Positions 26,682 to 37,789 of a DNA stretch of 64,000 nt are shown here, one piece after another. Location: positions 744,001-808,000 of the forward strand of contig CAWKMN010000009.1 of assembly GCA_963850765.1 (NCBI GenBank), given 5' to 3'. Below the pieces are notes generated by a model. It was not told the origin of the DNA, did not search any database, and worked only from the letters and a program-made list of their open reading frames with translations. This DNA is from CAWKMN01 sp963850765 (GTDB taxonomy: Bacteria; Chloroflexota; Anaerolineae; Aggregatilineales; Aggregatilineaceae). Position 1 is the stretch's first letter, and the number at the start of each line of letters is the position of its first letter. The position numbers and the translations under genes are program-made.

Positions 26682-27822
26682 TTGTTGAAAAATGGACTTC
26701 TCGAACTGCTGCCCGAACTTACGAAGGGCTTGTCGCATTTCACGGCCGGCAATGCGGTCATGATCGCCGTCGGGCTGGTGCTGATCGCGCTGGCCGTGCT
26801 CAAGGAATACGAGCCGGTGCTGCTGCTGCCGATCGGCTTTGGCTGCATCCTGGCCAATATCCCCGTCACCGGCATGACGGGCGAAGGCGGCCTGTTCGAC
26901 GTGCTGTACAACGCCGGGATCAGCAACGAGTTGTTCCCGCTGCTGATCTTCATCGGCGTGGGCGCGATGATCGATTTCAGCCCGCTGCTGTCGCAGCCGC
27001 GCATGGTGCTGCTCGGCGCGGCGGGGCAGTTTGGCATCTTCGGCACGCTGATCCTGGCCACGCTGCTCGGGTTTCCCGCTCAACGAGGCGGCATCGATCG
27101 GCGTGATCGGCGCGATTGACGGGCCGACCTCGATCTACGTGGCGCAGAAGCTCGCGCCGGAACTGCTCGCGCCGATTGCCGTCGCCGCCTATTCGTATAT
27201 GTGCCTGGTGCCGATCATCCAGCCGCCGATCATGCGCCTGCTGACCACGCGCGAAGAACGGCTGATCCGCATGGACTACGCGCCGCACCCGGTCTCGCGC
27301 CGCGCGCTGGTGCTGTTCCCGATCGTGGTGACGCTGGTCGTCGGCCTGCTGGTGCCCGAAGCGACCCCGCTGATCAGCATGCTGATGCTGGGCAATCTGC
27401 TGCGCGAAAGCCGCGTGGTGGACCGGCTGCGGCAGGTCTCGCGAGAACGAGATCGTCAACATCGCGACGCTGTTTCTGGGCGCTGACCATCGGCGCGACG
27501 ATGACCGCCGACAGCTTCCTCAACCTGGACACGATCCAGATCCTGATCCTGGGGCTGCTGGCGTTCGCGCTCGATACGGTCGGCGGGGCTGCTGTTCGGC
27601 AAGCTGATGTCGCGGCTGAGCGGCGGCAAGATCAACCCGCTGATCGGCGCGGCCGGGATCAGCGCCTTCCCGATGGCGGGGCGGCTGGCGGCGAAGGTCG
27701 CGCAGGAAGAGGATTTCGAGAACTTCATCCTGATGCACGCGATGGGCGCGAACACGGCGGGGCAGTTGGGCAGCGTCATGGCGGGCGGCGTGCTGCTGGC
27801 GCTCGTCACGGCGATTTTGTAG
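26682..27822 (+). CDS. Sodium-pumping decarboxylase beta subunit, three frameshifts
   Basis: Integral membrane subunit that decarboxylates carboxybiotin and exports Na+. Starts at TTG codons (26682) after AAAAAGG. The first frame has AGNAVMIAVGLVLIALAVLK, EPVLLLPIGFGCILANIP and FPLLIFIGVGAMIDFSPLL. A shift near 27075 leads to the key loop GVIGAIDGPTSIYVAQKLAP and AAYSYMCLVPIIQPPIMRLL. Shifts near 27440-27485 give LTIGATMTADSFLNL, and one near 27590 gives FGKLMSRLSGGKINPLIGAA, SAFPMAGRLAAKVAQEED and NTAGQLGSVMAGGVLLAL. These are hallmark OadB/MmdB/GcdB motifs. Restored length is about 380 residues. Last gene of the decarboxylase operon. Confidence 0.85.
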
Positions 27823-27885
27823 ACCTGATCGACCTGTTTCTTGCGCCATCCAGATCGTGTTGATTGATTTAAAATTAACAGGTAG

Positions 27886-27914
27886 TTGAAAATTAATTAT
27901 TAATCCTATATAAT
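27886..27914 (+). promoter_or_regulatory. Sigma-70-type promoter
   Basis: TTGAAA at 27886-27891 and TATAAT at 27909-27914 with exactly 17 bases between them. It would start transcription near 27921, 31 bases before the ATG of the next gene, in an otherwise AT-rich gap. Confidence 0.7.
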
Positions 27915-27951
27915 GAGACTCGTATTCCTGTTTAGAGCGGTGGAGGGGATT

Positions 27952-28500
27952 ATGAGCAAATATTTCGAATCGTTCGATCTCAATGCGGAAGTCATCGGTC
28001 AAAATATGTCGGCCTTTGTCGAATGCATCAATAAGGACCACATTCTCCCGTTTCTGGAAAAACATGGTCTGAGCCAAATCGATCCCCAGACATGGTACCC
28101 CCTGCAAGACTGGCTCAATGTGCTTAATGACATGCTCGACGCGGGCGGAGCCATGTTCGACTTTGTCAGTGTCGGGATGAAAATCGCGGACACGGCGGTC
28201 TATCCGCCTGAAGTCGAAGGCTTGCCCTTTGCCGACTTCGTGATGATGATCCCCCAGGTCTACCAGATGCAGCACCGCCACGGCGACGTGGGCGAGGAAC
28301 AAGCCCGGCAGCTTGGCGACCAGCATCTGCAACTCTACATGCGAACTCCCTATCCCGATGATCTGGCATACGGAGTTGTATGGGGCATGGCGCGCCGGTT
28401 CCTGCCACCTGGGACGCATTTTGTCATTGCATACGATGAGGCCGAGCCGCGCTGCGACCAGGGTGGCGATCACACGATTCTCGACATTCAGTGGGAGTAG
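27952..28500 (+). CDS. Uncharacterised soluble protein
   Basis: Unrecognised 182-residue protein. The ATG at 27952 has GGAGGGGATT directly upstream and a consensus promoter. The first third is helical (AEVIGQNMSAFVECINKDHI, then QTWYPLQDWLNVLNDML). The rest alternates helix and strand, with GVVWGMARRFLPPGTHFVIA and a C-terminal AEPRCDQGGDHTILDIQWE. No signal peptide or membrane segment. The layout, helices first and then a small-molecule-like beta sheet, recalls V4R or heme-NO-binding-like sensors, but this is only a resemblance. A SUKH-family gene follows 48 bases later. Confidence 0.6.
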   Translation: MSKYFESFDLNAEVIGQNMSAFVECINKDHILPFLEKHGLSQIDPQTWYPLQDWLNVLNDMLDAGGAMFDFVSVGMKIADTAVYPPEVEGLPFADFVMMIPQVYQMQHRHGDVGEEQARQLGDQHLQLYMRTPYPDDLAYGVVWGMARRFLPPGTHFVIAYDEAEPRCDQGGDHTILDIQWE

Positions 28501-28548
28501 CACCCGTCAACAACTTCTAACCTAATCCTCAGCCCCGGAGAGCATGCT

Positions 28549-29148
28549 ATGTTTCGCTCAATAGAGGAAGTGATCGTTCGGTGGCAGGAGCTTTACGATA
28601 CAGGGACACCATTTGGAAAGTTTCCTGACTTCAAAATCGGCTCACCGGGACATTCTGAATCAGAAATCGAAAGCCTGGAACAAGAGTTAGGGATCGTCCT
28701 TCATCCCACCTTTAAGAGTTTTCTACGCAAGGCGAGGTTCGATACAACAACCTTTTTGCACGCCTCCTTTTCCTTTGGCATCCAAATCGATCTTCTCAGG
28801 ATGCAGAATAGGGGAACAGGCGAACGCCTATTCGACAGGGCAATTACTGACAAGAAGCGTTATCTGGAAATCGGCGCTTCTAATCCACACATATTCGTCT
28901 TCGACAACGAAAATGGGTCCGTGTATGTGTTCGATCATGATGCGGTCAATCCGAAGCTTGAAAAAGTCGCCAGTGATGCCGAAATGTTTGTCTGTGCTTT
29001 GGCTTCAATTGCTGACATAGTCATGCACAAAGACGATGAATACATGAGAAGCCAGGAGATGAACGATCTCATCGGTTCTCTCGTTCGTGAGGCCGATCAA
29101 ATCGATCCAAACGAGTTTTGGTATGACTTTGCTGGCTGGTATACATAA
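28549..29148 (+). CDS. SMI1/KNR4 (SUKH superfamily) protein
   Basis: A 199-residue protein with the SUKH core from residue 30: SESEIESLEQELGIVLHPTF followed by KSFLRKARFD, then NPHIFVFDNENGSVYVFDHD, typical of the strand pair in the middle of the domain. SUKH proteins often act as immunity proteins against polymorphic toxins, with others in signalling scaffolds. No toxin, secretion marker or nuclease domain is next to it, so an immunity role cannot be assumed. Composition is more AT-rich than the neighbours, suggesting transfer. Confidence 0.7.
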   Translation: MFRSIEEVIVRWQELYDTGTPFGKFPDFKIGSPGHSESEIESLEQELGIVLHPTFKSFLRKARFDTTTFLHASFSFGIQIDLLRMQNRGTGERLFDRAITDKKRYLEIGASNPHIFVFDNENGSVYVFDHDAVNPKLEKVASDAEMFVCALASIADIVMHKDDEYMRSQEMNDLIGSLVREADQIDPNEFWYDFAGWYT

Positions 29149-29158
29149 GGGACCAAGC

Positions 29159-29251
29159 CATTGTAGGGGCGGGTTTGTTAACCCACCCTGGGCGACCCAC
29201 CGGGATGTGTCCCCTCTCCATCACATGGAGAGGGGATTTAGGGGTGAGGCG
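29159..29251. repeat. TGTAGGGGCG element joined to GGTGAGG hairpin repeat
   Basis: A TTGTAGGGGCGGGTTTGTTA element is directly followed by a CCCCTCTCCATCACATGG-type hairpin ending GGGGTGAGGC, which stops three bases from the stop codon of the TauE/SafE gene. Confidence 0.7.
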
Positions 29252-29253
29252 CT

Positions 29254-30033
29254 CTACAACAAAAACCGCAGGCTGACTGCCAGCAGAAAAACCCCATACA
29301 GCCGCTTGACCGTCGAGGAGGGCAGGCCGAGCGCGATACGCGCCCCGGCGAACGCGCCAAACACCAGCCCGGCCGCGATAAAGACCACGGCGGCCAGTTC
29401 CATTTTGCCCGCGTCGTAATACGACAGCACCGCGCCGATCCCGACCGGGGGCAGCAGCGCCGCCAGCGAGGTTCCCACCGCGCGCTTCAGATCGTAGTGC
29501 AGCGCCATCAGCGCCGGGACGATCACCAGCCCGCCGCCGATCCCGAAGAAGCCCGACGCCACGCCCGCCAGCAGGCCGACGCCGAGCAGCACATACCACG
29601 CGATCTGCGGATCCGCTGCTGTGACGTCCTTTTTCGCGGGGAGACGACCGGCACGCTGCGCCCACAGCTTGCGCGGCTCGATGAACCGCCAGCCCACCCA
29701 GATCAGGAAGAGGCCGTAAAGGCGCTGTAATGTGTCGGTGGGCAGGTTCAGCGCGACCTGCGCGCCGAGCAAGCCACCCGCGATCAGTCCCGCTGCGATC
29801 AACATCGCCGGGCCGATCTGCAACTGTTTGGCGCGGTAATACGCCAGCACGGCGAAGAAGCTCACCGGCATGATCAGCACGCCGAGCGACGTCCCGATGG
29901 CGCGCTGAAGCTCGTAGCCCATGATCACGCTCAGCACGGGCACGATAAACACGCCGCCACCGATCCCGAACATCCCCGACAGTATTCCCGCGATGGCCCC
30001 CAACAGCACCAGCGCCCAGGCATGATCTGGCAT
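29254..30033 (-). CDS. TauE/SafE family sulfite exporter-like permease
   Basis: A 259-residue membrane protein with about eight helices in two similar halves. Each half begins with the family hallmark: ILSGMFGIGGGVFIVPVL near residue 17 and VASGFFGIGGGLVIVPAL near residue 150, followed by RAIGTSLGVLIMP and RAVGTSLAALLPP. The family exports or imports organosulfur or small anionic compounds. A short cytoplasmic loop (RLPAKKDVTAADPQ) joins the halves. It stands alone, so substrate is open. Confidence 0.85.
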   Translation of the reverse strand: MPDHAWALVLLGAIAGILSGMFGIGGGVFIVPVLSVIMGYELQRAIGTSLGVLIMPVSFFAVLAYYRAKQLQIGPAMLIAAGLIAGGLLGAQVALNLPTDTLQRLYGLFLIWVGWRFIEPRKLWAQRAGRLPAKKDVTAADPQIAWYVLLGVGLLAGVASGFFGIGGGLVIVPALMALHYDLKRAVGTSLAALLPPVGIGAVLSYYDAGKMELAAVVFIAAGLVFGAFAGARIALGLPSSTVKRLYGVFLLAVSLRFLL

Positions 30034-30059
30034 AATGGATTTGCCCCATGAAGGTTTGG

Positions 30060-30355
30060 ATAAGATCAGCGCCGGACGTTAAAACGTTCCGGCTCTTGAC
30101 GAAAAAAAGTCCACTGAAGGGACTTTTTGCGGCCCCTTCAGCGGGCTTATCGGCTTTTGACATAGCCGCACGGTTTATGCAGATTAACTTTTTAATCGGA
30201 TAACAGTGATTGTGTAGGGGAGCACCCCTGTGTGCTCCCAGTCGCGCGGAGCGCGACACGCGGCAGGGCCGCGCCGGGCGGACACGGAGGTCCGCCCCTA
30301 CATCAACCTTACCCGCTTATTTTCTCAAGCTGCATTAACCTGCGGCGTCAAACCC
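30060..30355. repeat. Composite repeat element, inverse copy of 19905-20375 region
   Basis: Contains, in inverse order to the first copy, ACTGAAGGGACTTTTTGCGG and CCCCTTCAGCGGGCTT, TTTATGCAGATTAAC and AATCGGATAACAG, a GTAGGGGAGCACCCC hairpin, a GCGCGACACGCGGC-rich hairpin, a CGGACACGGAGGTCCG hairpin and CTTACCCGCTTATTTTCTCA. The match extends beyond the hairpins, so this is a larger mobile unit rather than chance palindromes. Confidence 0.75.
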
Positions 30356-30365
30356 CCAGTGTACA

Positions 30366-33132
<2,767 letters not shown>

Positions 33133-33155
33133 GGATACTCCGTTCCTTGAATCAG

Positions 33156-33190
33156 CCGGGCGACCTGGGGAAGATTCGCGAGTCGCCCGG
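33156..33190 (-). promoter_or_regulatory. Hairpin in the gyrA leader
   Basis: A perfect nine-pair stem, CCGGGCGAC with GTCGCCCGG, and a 17-base loop, ending 24 bases before the gyrA start codon. No T run follows on either strand, so it is not a simple terminator. It could affect gyrA expression or be another dispersed palindrome. Confidence 0.4.
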
Positions 33191-33297
33191 TAGTGATCGT
33201 TCGGCGTAATGAGCCATTATTGGCCCGCTTAACCTACTATGAAAGCCATTGTCTTGCTCCGCCATTGTCATAGAATAGATTATATCTCATCCGGGGG

Positions 33298-34152
33298 GTG
33301 AAAGCGAATTTCCGTGGGGTTTGTGCGAACACAAATTCGGGGTACAGTGGAGCGTGGAATCATGCCACTGAGAGAATCGACACCTTGTCCGCAACCCGAC
33401 CCAAAAAAACCATCCCGCCCCACGATCCGCCGCCCCGCTGGTTATGGATTATCACCATGGGCGGCGTGGTGCTGATCGTGCTGGCGACAGGAATCGCGGC
33501 GATCTGGATCGCGCAGGGGCGGACCGATCCGCCGGTGGCGGGGCGCGTGCTGTGGTCGGATCACACGCTGGCATGGGCTGGCGGGCCGGAGATTACGCTG
33601 TCCGCCGGACAATATCGCTGGATGGAAGCGCCGCATGAAGCGGATATGCCCGGCGATGTGTTCACGCTCGACGTGCAGGCGCGGTTCGCGGCGGATGCCG
33701 GGGCCGGATCGGCGTGGGGGGTATGGATCGAAACGGACGACGGCGCGCGCGTGCTCTATGCGATCAGTGGGGAGGGGTATACGACCACGCGGAACTGCGA
33801 GAGACTGGCCTCACCCCCCGGCCCCCTCTCCACGCCGTGGAGAAGGGGAGAACTCGCGGCCACGAAGTCCCCTCTTCATCCCATGGAGAGGGGATATAGG
33901 GGTGAGGCCGACGCCTGCCCCGCGCTCCGCCCCGAATGGCGCTGGTTCGCCTATCCGCGCATCCACCCGCCCGGCGAGCCAAACCTGATCACGCTGCACG
34001 TCGAGCGGACCGGGGAGATCCGGCTGCGCATCAATCACGAGATTATGGGCATCGCGCCGGTGGAGTGGTCCGGGCGGTGGGGCATCTGGATGCGGGGCGG
34101 GCGCGAGTTGGCGGCGCGGCTCACCTGGGAGCGGGCGAGTGTGAGGGGGTAG
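33298..34152 (+). CDS. Membrane-anchored protein carrying an in-frame repeat insertion
   Basis: Unrecognised. After a polar leader a single helix occurs (WIITMGGVVLIVLATGIAAI), then an extracytoplasmic domain: GGPEITLSAGQYRWME, GDVFTLDVQARFAADAGAGS, WGVWIETDDGARVLYAISG. The middle is a translated CCTCACC/GGTGAGG repeat of 103 bases (33807-33909) that keeps the frame open. The domain then resumes with ALRPEWRWFAYPRIHPP, LHVERTGEIRLRINHEI and WGIWMRGGRELAARLTWE, a jelly-roll-like (LamG/DUF1080-type) pattern. The GTG at 33298 is a possible start; a TTG at 33385 is the alternative. If the repeat is translated, it adds about 35 residues of loop. Confidence 0.55.
   Translation: MKANFRGVCANTNSGYSGAWNHATERIDTLSATRPKKTIPPHDPPPRWLWIITMGGVVLIVLATGIAAIWIAQGRTDPPVAGRVLWSDHTLAWAGGPEITLSAGQYRWMEAPHEADMPGDVFTLDVQARFAADAGAGSAWGVWIETDDGARVLYAISGEGYTTTRNCERLASPPGPLSTPWRRGELAATKSPLHPMERGYRGEADACPALRPEWRWFAYPRIHPPGEPNLITLHVERTGEIRLRINHEIMGIAPVEWSGRWGIWMRGGRELAARLTWERASVRG
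33807..33909. repeat. CCTCACC/GGTGAGG repeat inside an open reading frame
   Basis: Bounded by GGCCTCACC and GGTGAGGCC, with two inner hairpins (CCACGCCGTGG, and CCCCTCTTCATCCCATGG with its TGGAGAGGGG arm). It has the same architecture as the intergenic copies at 3618-3720 and 46026-46150 but lies within coding sequence. Confidence 0.8.
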
Positions 34153-34300
34153 GTGCGAATCAATTGGAACCCATTACAGAATCGGGTATCAACTGATCTT
34201 GATTTTTCAGATTATCATCCAGTTAATTTTGTAAATCTGTTTTATAATACCCCCACGCAGCTTGCTATCTCAGCAATCCCAATCACTTCAGGAGTTGAAT

Positions 34301-35330
34301 ATGTTCCCCAGAATGAGCACATCCGCAGTCATCACTCTCATCGTCGCTGCCATCGTACTGCTGACCGGCAGTGCTTCTCAGGCCCGCGGGCAGGATATTC
34401 AGACCCCTAACAGTGTCGAATTCACCCTCTATGAAGGCAACCCGGTGCTGCCGAAAGGTTCTGAAGGTGCGTGGGATGCCGGGTTCACGGCAAAAGCCAG
34501 CGTGTTGCTGGTCGATGGATTTTCCATATGTTTTTTATCGGGGGAGATGGTATTTACAACTTGAGCACGCCGGCGGTTGGCTATGCGACGTCGGAAGACG
34601 GGCTGAACTGGACCAAATATGAAGGCAACCCGGTGCTGAGCGCCGACGACGTGATCGCGCCGGATGGATTTGATGTCGCTCTGCCTGTGCTGGTGGGTGA
34701 CACCTGGGTGCTGAACCTTAATCCGCGTCTACAATCCGAGGAAAAACTCGGCATCTTGCGGCGACTGCCCCCAGCCCGACCGGCCCGTGGACGCTGGAGA
34801 GCGCATCAATTCTGCAGCCGGGCAGCGCAAAGGAATGGGATAGCGAGGGTCTATATCTCACGTCGGTCGTGCAGACGCCCGATGAATATGTTCTTTTCTA
34901 CGGCAATGCACCTGGGATGATCGGCGCAGCTACTTCCCACGACGGGCTTACCTGGATCAAACACGATGACCCAGCTACATCAGACAGCAGCGATCCCGTG
35001 TTCAGTCGAGGTGACAGGGGAACATGGGACTCCTATGGTGTGTTTGCCAGCGCGGTACTATCCGGCGAGCAAGGTTGGGAAATGCTCTATACGGGCGGGC
35101 GTGGAGTAAACCTCCCCTGGGGAATCGGTTACGCCACATCATCAGATGGTGTGGTCTGGACCCGTTATGGTGATGCGCCGGTGATGGCCTTTGAGGCAGA
35201 TCAGCCGATAATCTTCCCCAACTCGGTGATCATCGTAGATGGCATCTATTATCTCTATCACACGATGAACGACGCGACAGGCGTTTATCCTGAGATCGGC
35301 GTGTCGATCGGTGCAATCACGCGCGAATAG
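34301..35330 (+). CDS. Exported GH43/DUF377-like beta-propeller protein, two or three frameshifts
   Basis: A secreted protein of about 340 residues. AGGAGTTGAAT precedes the ATG; the signal sequence is STSAVITLIVAAIVLLTGSA with a cut near ASQARG. Blades recur: FTLYEGNPVLPKGSEGAWD, then after a shift near 34520 GYATSEDGLNWTKYEGNPVL, then after shifts near 34735 and 34845 GAATSHDGLTWIKHDDP, GYATSSDGVVWTRYGDAP. This repeated xxATSxDGxxWT pattern is typical of five-bladed propellers of the GH43/GH130-like glycosidase group. The catalytic acids cannot be placed securely. A polysaccharide deacetylase follows on the same strand. Confidence 0.65.
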
Positions 35331-35369
35331 ACGGATCGGTCCCACTCGCGGCGCAGCCCCGGTGCTGCT

Positions 35370-36188
35370 ATGCTTGATAATATGCTGCACCGAGGCCGCT
35401 TCCTCCTATTCATAATCCTAATCGCCGCCCTGCTGAGGATGCTATTGCCCTCGCGGGCGGAAGAATCCGCGCCGCCGCGCGACGAGACCCGCCGCCGCAT
35501 CCGCGTGCCCATTCTGATGTATCACTATATCAGCGCGCCCCCGCCCGATGCCGACGTCTACCGGCTCGATCTGTCGGTCACGCCGGGGCAGTTCGCGGCG
35601 CATATCGCGTGGCTGGCACAAAACGGCTTCACCTCGATCTCGCTGGATGATCTGGTCGGCGCGCTGACCGAGGGCCGGCCGCTCCCGCCGCGCCCGGTGG
35701 TCATCACGTTCGACGATGGCTACCTCGACGCGTATACGAACGCGTTCCCCGTGCTGCGGCAGTATGGCATGACGGGCACGTTTTTTGTCGTGACGGAATG
35801 GCTCGATACGCGCCAGCCGGGCTATCTGACCTGGGATCTCGCGCGCCAGATGGCGGCGGCAGGCATGTCGATCCAGACGCACACGCGCTCGCATAAGTAT
35901 CTGGACGACGGCTGCGATTACGACTGCCTCGTGTACCAGATTCTCGGCAGCGTGCAGACCATCGAAGCGGAGATCGGGATACGCCCGCGCTTTTTCTGCT
36001 ATCCCGGCGGGCGCTACGATGCCAGCGTGCTGCCCGTGCTGAACCAGATCGGGATCGTCGGGGCGGTCACGACCGAGGCGGGTACGCTGCACGTCAGCGA
36101 TCGCCCGCTCGAACTCAAGCGCGCGCGGATTCGCGGCACCACGACGGTGGACGATCTCGCGTGGATGATGAACAGTTGGTGGCAGTAG
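35370..36188 (+). CDS. Polysaccharide deacetylase (NodB/CE4) family protein
   Basis: A 272-residue exported or anchored enzyme that would remove N- or O-acetyl groups from a polysaccharide. An N-terminal helix (FLLFIILIAALLRMLLP) is followed by PILMYHYISAPPP. Motif 1 is ITFDDGYLDAY with the catalytic and metal Asp pair. Motif 2 is THTRSHKYL, giving the two metal His residues. Motif 3 is FCYPGGRYDASV. Residue Cys replaces the more common position beside Tyr in motif 3. It lies 39 bases after the GH43-like gene; both suggest extracellular glycan handling. Confidence 0.88.
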   Translation: MLDNMLHRGRFLLFIILIAALLRMLLPSRAEESAPPRDETRRRIRVPILMYHYISAPPPDADVYRLDLSVTPGQFAAHIAWLAQNGFTSISLDDLVGALTEGRPLPPRPVVITFDDGYLDAYTNAFPVLRQYGMTGTFFVVTEWLDTRQPGYLTWDLARQMAAAGMSIQTHTRSHKYLDDGCDYDCLVYQILGSVQTIEAEIGIRPRFFCYPGGRYDASVLPVLNQIGIVGAVTTEAGTLHVSDRPLELKRARIRGTTTVDDLAWMMNSWWQ

Positions 36189-36458
36189 AGCGATTAGCGG
36201 TTAGCCTTTAGCCTTCAGCCTCACCCCCGGCGTGCACCCCTGCAGGGGGCTGCACACCCCCCTCTCCACGCGCGGAGAGGGGGAGCCGATCACTTGTGAA
36301 TCACCCCCAGCGTTATGGTTTTTCGCTAACGGCTAACGGCTAATCGCTAATCGCCAACGGCTAGCCGCTAAAAAACTGGGCGGATGCCGGTAGGGTTCGC
36401 CATCCGCCCATAGGTAGGGGGAAGAGTGTCAGGCTGATCACGGCCGGATCCCGCAGCT
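36189..36458. repeat. GGTTAGC words and CCTCACC hairpin repeat
   Basis: CGATTAGCGGTTAGCC and GCTAACGGCTAACGGC runs (36188-36210, 36328-36368) flank a CCTCACCCCCGG hairpin with an extra GGCGTGCACCCCTGCAGGGG palindrome (36217-36290). The rest up to 36458 holds the terminator listed separately and a short leader. Confidence 0.6.
36371..36409 (-). terminator. Rho-independent terminator
   Basis: On the minus strand the stem GGGCGGATGGC/GCCGGCATCCGCCC-like is followed by AGTTTTTTAG, about 50 bases after the stop of the small membrane protein gene at 36459. Confidence 0.65.
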
Positions 36459-37076
36459 TTAGCCGCGCCCGTGCCTGTATAACATGACCGCGCCCGCCAC
36501 GATCAGCAGCAGCGGCCATGCACTCCACGAAGGAAAGAGCGCCAGGAAGCCGATCAGGGCGACGACACTGGCGACGAACATCCGGTTGCGCAGATGGTGC
36601 GTCCAGCCGCGCCGGGCGTTGGCCTGCTTGCGCGTATCATACGCCAGCCACGCCCCCGCACCGAGCAGCAGCATCGCCCACCAATCGACATGCAGCGTGC
36701 CGAACAGGCCGACCAGCGCGATCAGCCCGCCGAACAACAGCCGGTTGCGCGTGCTGCCAACCCACTGCCGCCCGGCCGCCTGATATTTCTGCCATGCGTC
36801 GAATACCAGCCAGCCGCCAGCGCCCAGCAGCATCCAGGCCCACAGCACCAGCCGCAGATTAAACACATCCGCCACGAGGACCAGCAGCCCCAGTGTCACC
36901 AGGGCCAGCCCGGCCAGCGCCGGCCAGTCGCGCTCGTCAAGCAGCTCGCGCACGCTGACACCTGGCAGCGGATCCGCGGTTTTGTGGTTCCGGCTGCCGT
37001 TGGTCTTCCGTTTGTCCGGGGTGATTACCGGCGCCGTGTCGCGCGCCGTGCCGGGATCGTTCGATTGTTCGCTCAT
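36459..37076 (-). CDS. Six-helix membrane protein with three tandem helix pairs
   Basis: A 205-residue protein. The start MSEQSNDPGTARD (ATG at 37076, GAGG upstream) is preferred over one 12 codons earlier. A polar 55-residue N-terminus (KTADPLPGVSVRELLDERD) precedes three similar hydrophobic units: ALAGLALVTLGLLVLVADVF and LVLWAWMLLGAGGWLVFDAW; LLFGGLIALVGLFGTLHVDW and MLLLGAGAWLAYDT; FVASVVALIGFLALFPSW and PLLLIVAGAVMLY. This recalls LiaF/DUF5668-type membrane modules. Function unknown. Confidence 0.65.
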   Translation of the reverse strand: MSEQSNDPGTARDTAPVITPDKRKTNGSRNHKTADPLPGVSVRELLDERDWPALAGLALVTLGLLVLVADVFNLRLVLWAWMLLGAGGWLVFDAWQKYQAAGRQWVGSTRNRLLFGGLIALVGLFGTLHVDWWAMLLLGAGAWLAYDTRKQANARRGWTHHLRNRMFVASVVALIGFLALFPSWSAWPLLLIVAGAVMLYRHGRG

Positions 37077-37270
37077 AGGGGCTACCTCAATCACCACATC
37101 GCGTGTTCTCAATCCTCTATACGCAGAATTCGTGCCACGCGTTGCGCAGGTGCGGGCCTTGCCCTACAATCTATTGTGTGAAATCACACAAGTGAACCTC
37201 GCGCCCGCCGCTGCTCGGTGACGGGACGATTTGATCCGAACTATCTGTACAAACATATGGAGAACGAACC

Positions 37271-37789
37271 ATGCTGAGCGAAAAAATGCAAGCCGCGATG
37301 AACAAGCAGATCAACGCCGAACTGCATTCGGCCTATATCTACCTGTCGATGTCCGCGTTCTTTGCGGATAAGAACCTGCTGGGTTTTGCCAACTGGATGC
37401 GCATCCAGGCCCAGGAAGAAATGATCCACGCCATGAAGTTCTACGACTTCATCATCGAGCGGCGCGGGCGCGTGCTGCTGGAGCCGATCGCCGGGGTGGC
37501 GACGGTGTGGGACGCACCGCTGGCCGTGTTCGAGAATGCCTTCGCCCACGAGCAGAAAGTCACCGGCATGATCAACGATCTGGTGAATCTCGCCATCAAG
37601 GAGAAAGATCACGCCGCGAACAGCTTCTTGCAGTGGTTTGTCGATGAGCAGGTCGAAGAAGAATCCTCGGCGGATGCGATTGTGCAGCAGTTGAAGATGG
37701 TCGGGGATTCACCCACCGTGTTGTTCCTGCTGGATCGCGAGATGGCGCAGCGCCAGATGGGCGCGGCGGCTGCGAGCGGCGCGGCGTAA
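37271..37789 (+). CDS. ftnA: Bacterial non-heme ferritin
   Basis: Iron storage protein assembling into a 24-subunit shell. The ferroxidase residues fall at the classical numbers: Glu17, Tyr24, Glu50, His53 (QEEMIHAMKFYDF), Glu94, Gln127 and Glu130 (FVDEQVEEE). Length of 172 residues fits. GGAGAACGAACC precedes the ATG. It is divergent from the membrane gene at 36459 and is alone. Confidence 0.92.
   Translation: MLSEKMQAAMNKQINAELHSAYIYLSMSAFFADKNLLGFANWMRIQAQEEMIHAMKFYDFIIERRGRVLLEPIAGVATVWDAPLAVFENAFAHEQKVTGMINDLVNLAIKEKDHAANSFLQWFVDEQVEEESSADAIVQQLKMVGDSPTVLFLLDREMAQRQMGAAAASGAA

Noticed and set aside
24253..27822. Programmed frameshifting in the decarboxylase operon
   Set aside because: No slippery heptamers with downstream pseudoknots at the breaks, and similar breaks occur in unrelated genes across the window; sequence errors explain them better.
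27952..28500. Assignment to V4R or heme-NO-binding families
   Set aside because: General layout is similar but no metal-ligand pattern (Cys or His set) could be matched with confidence, so it stays uncharacterised.
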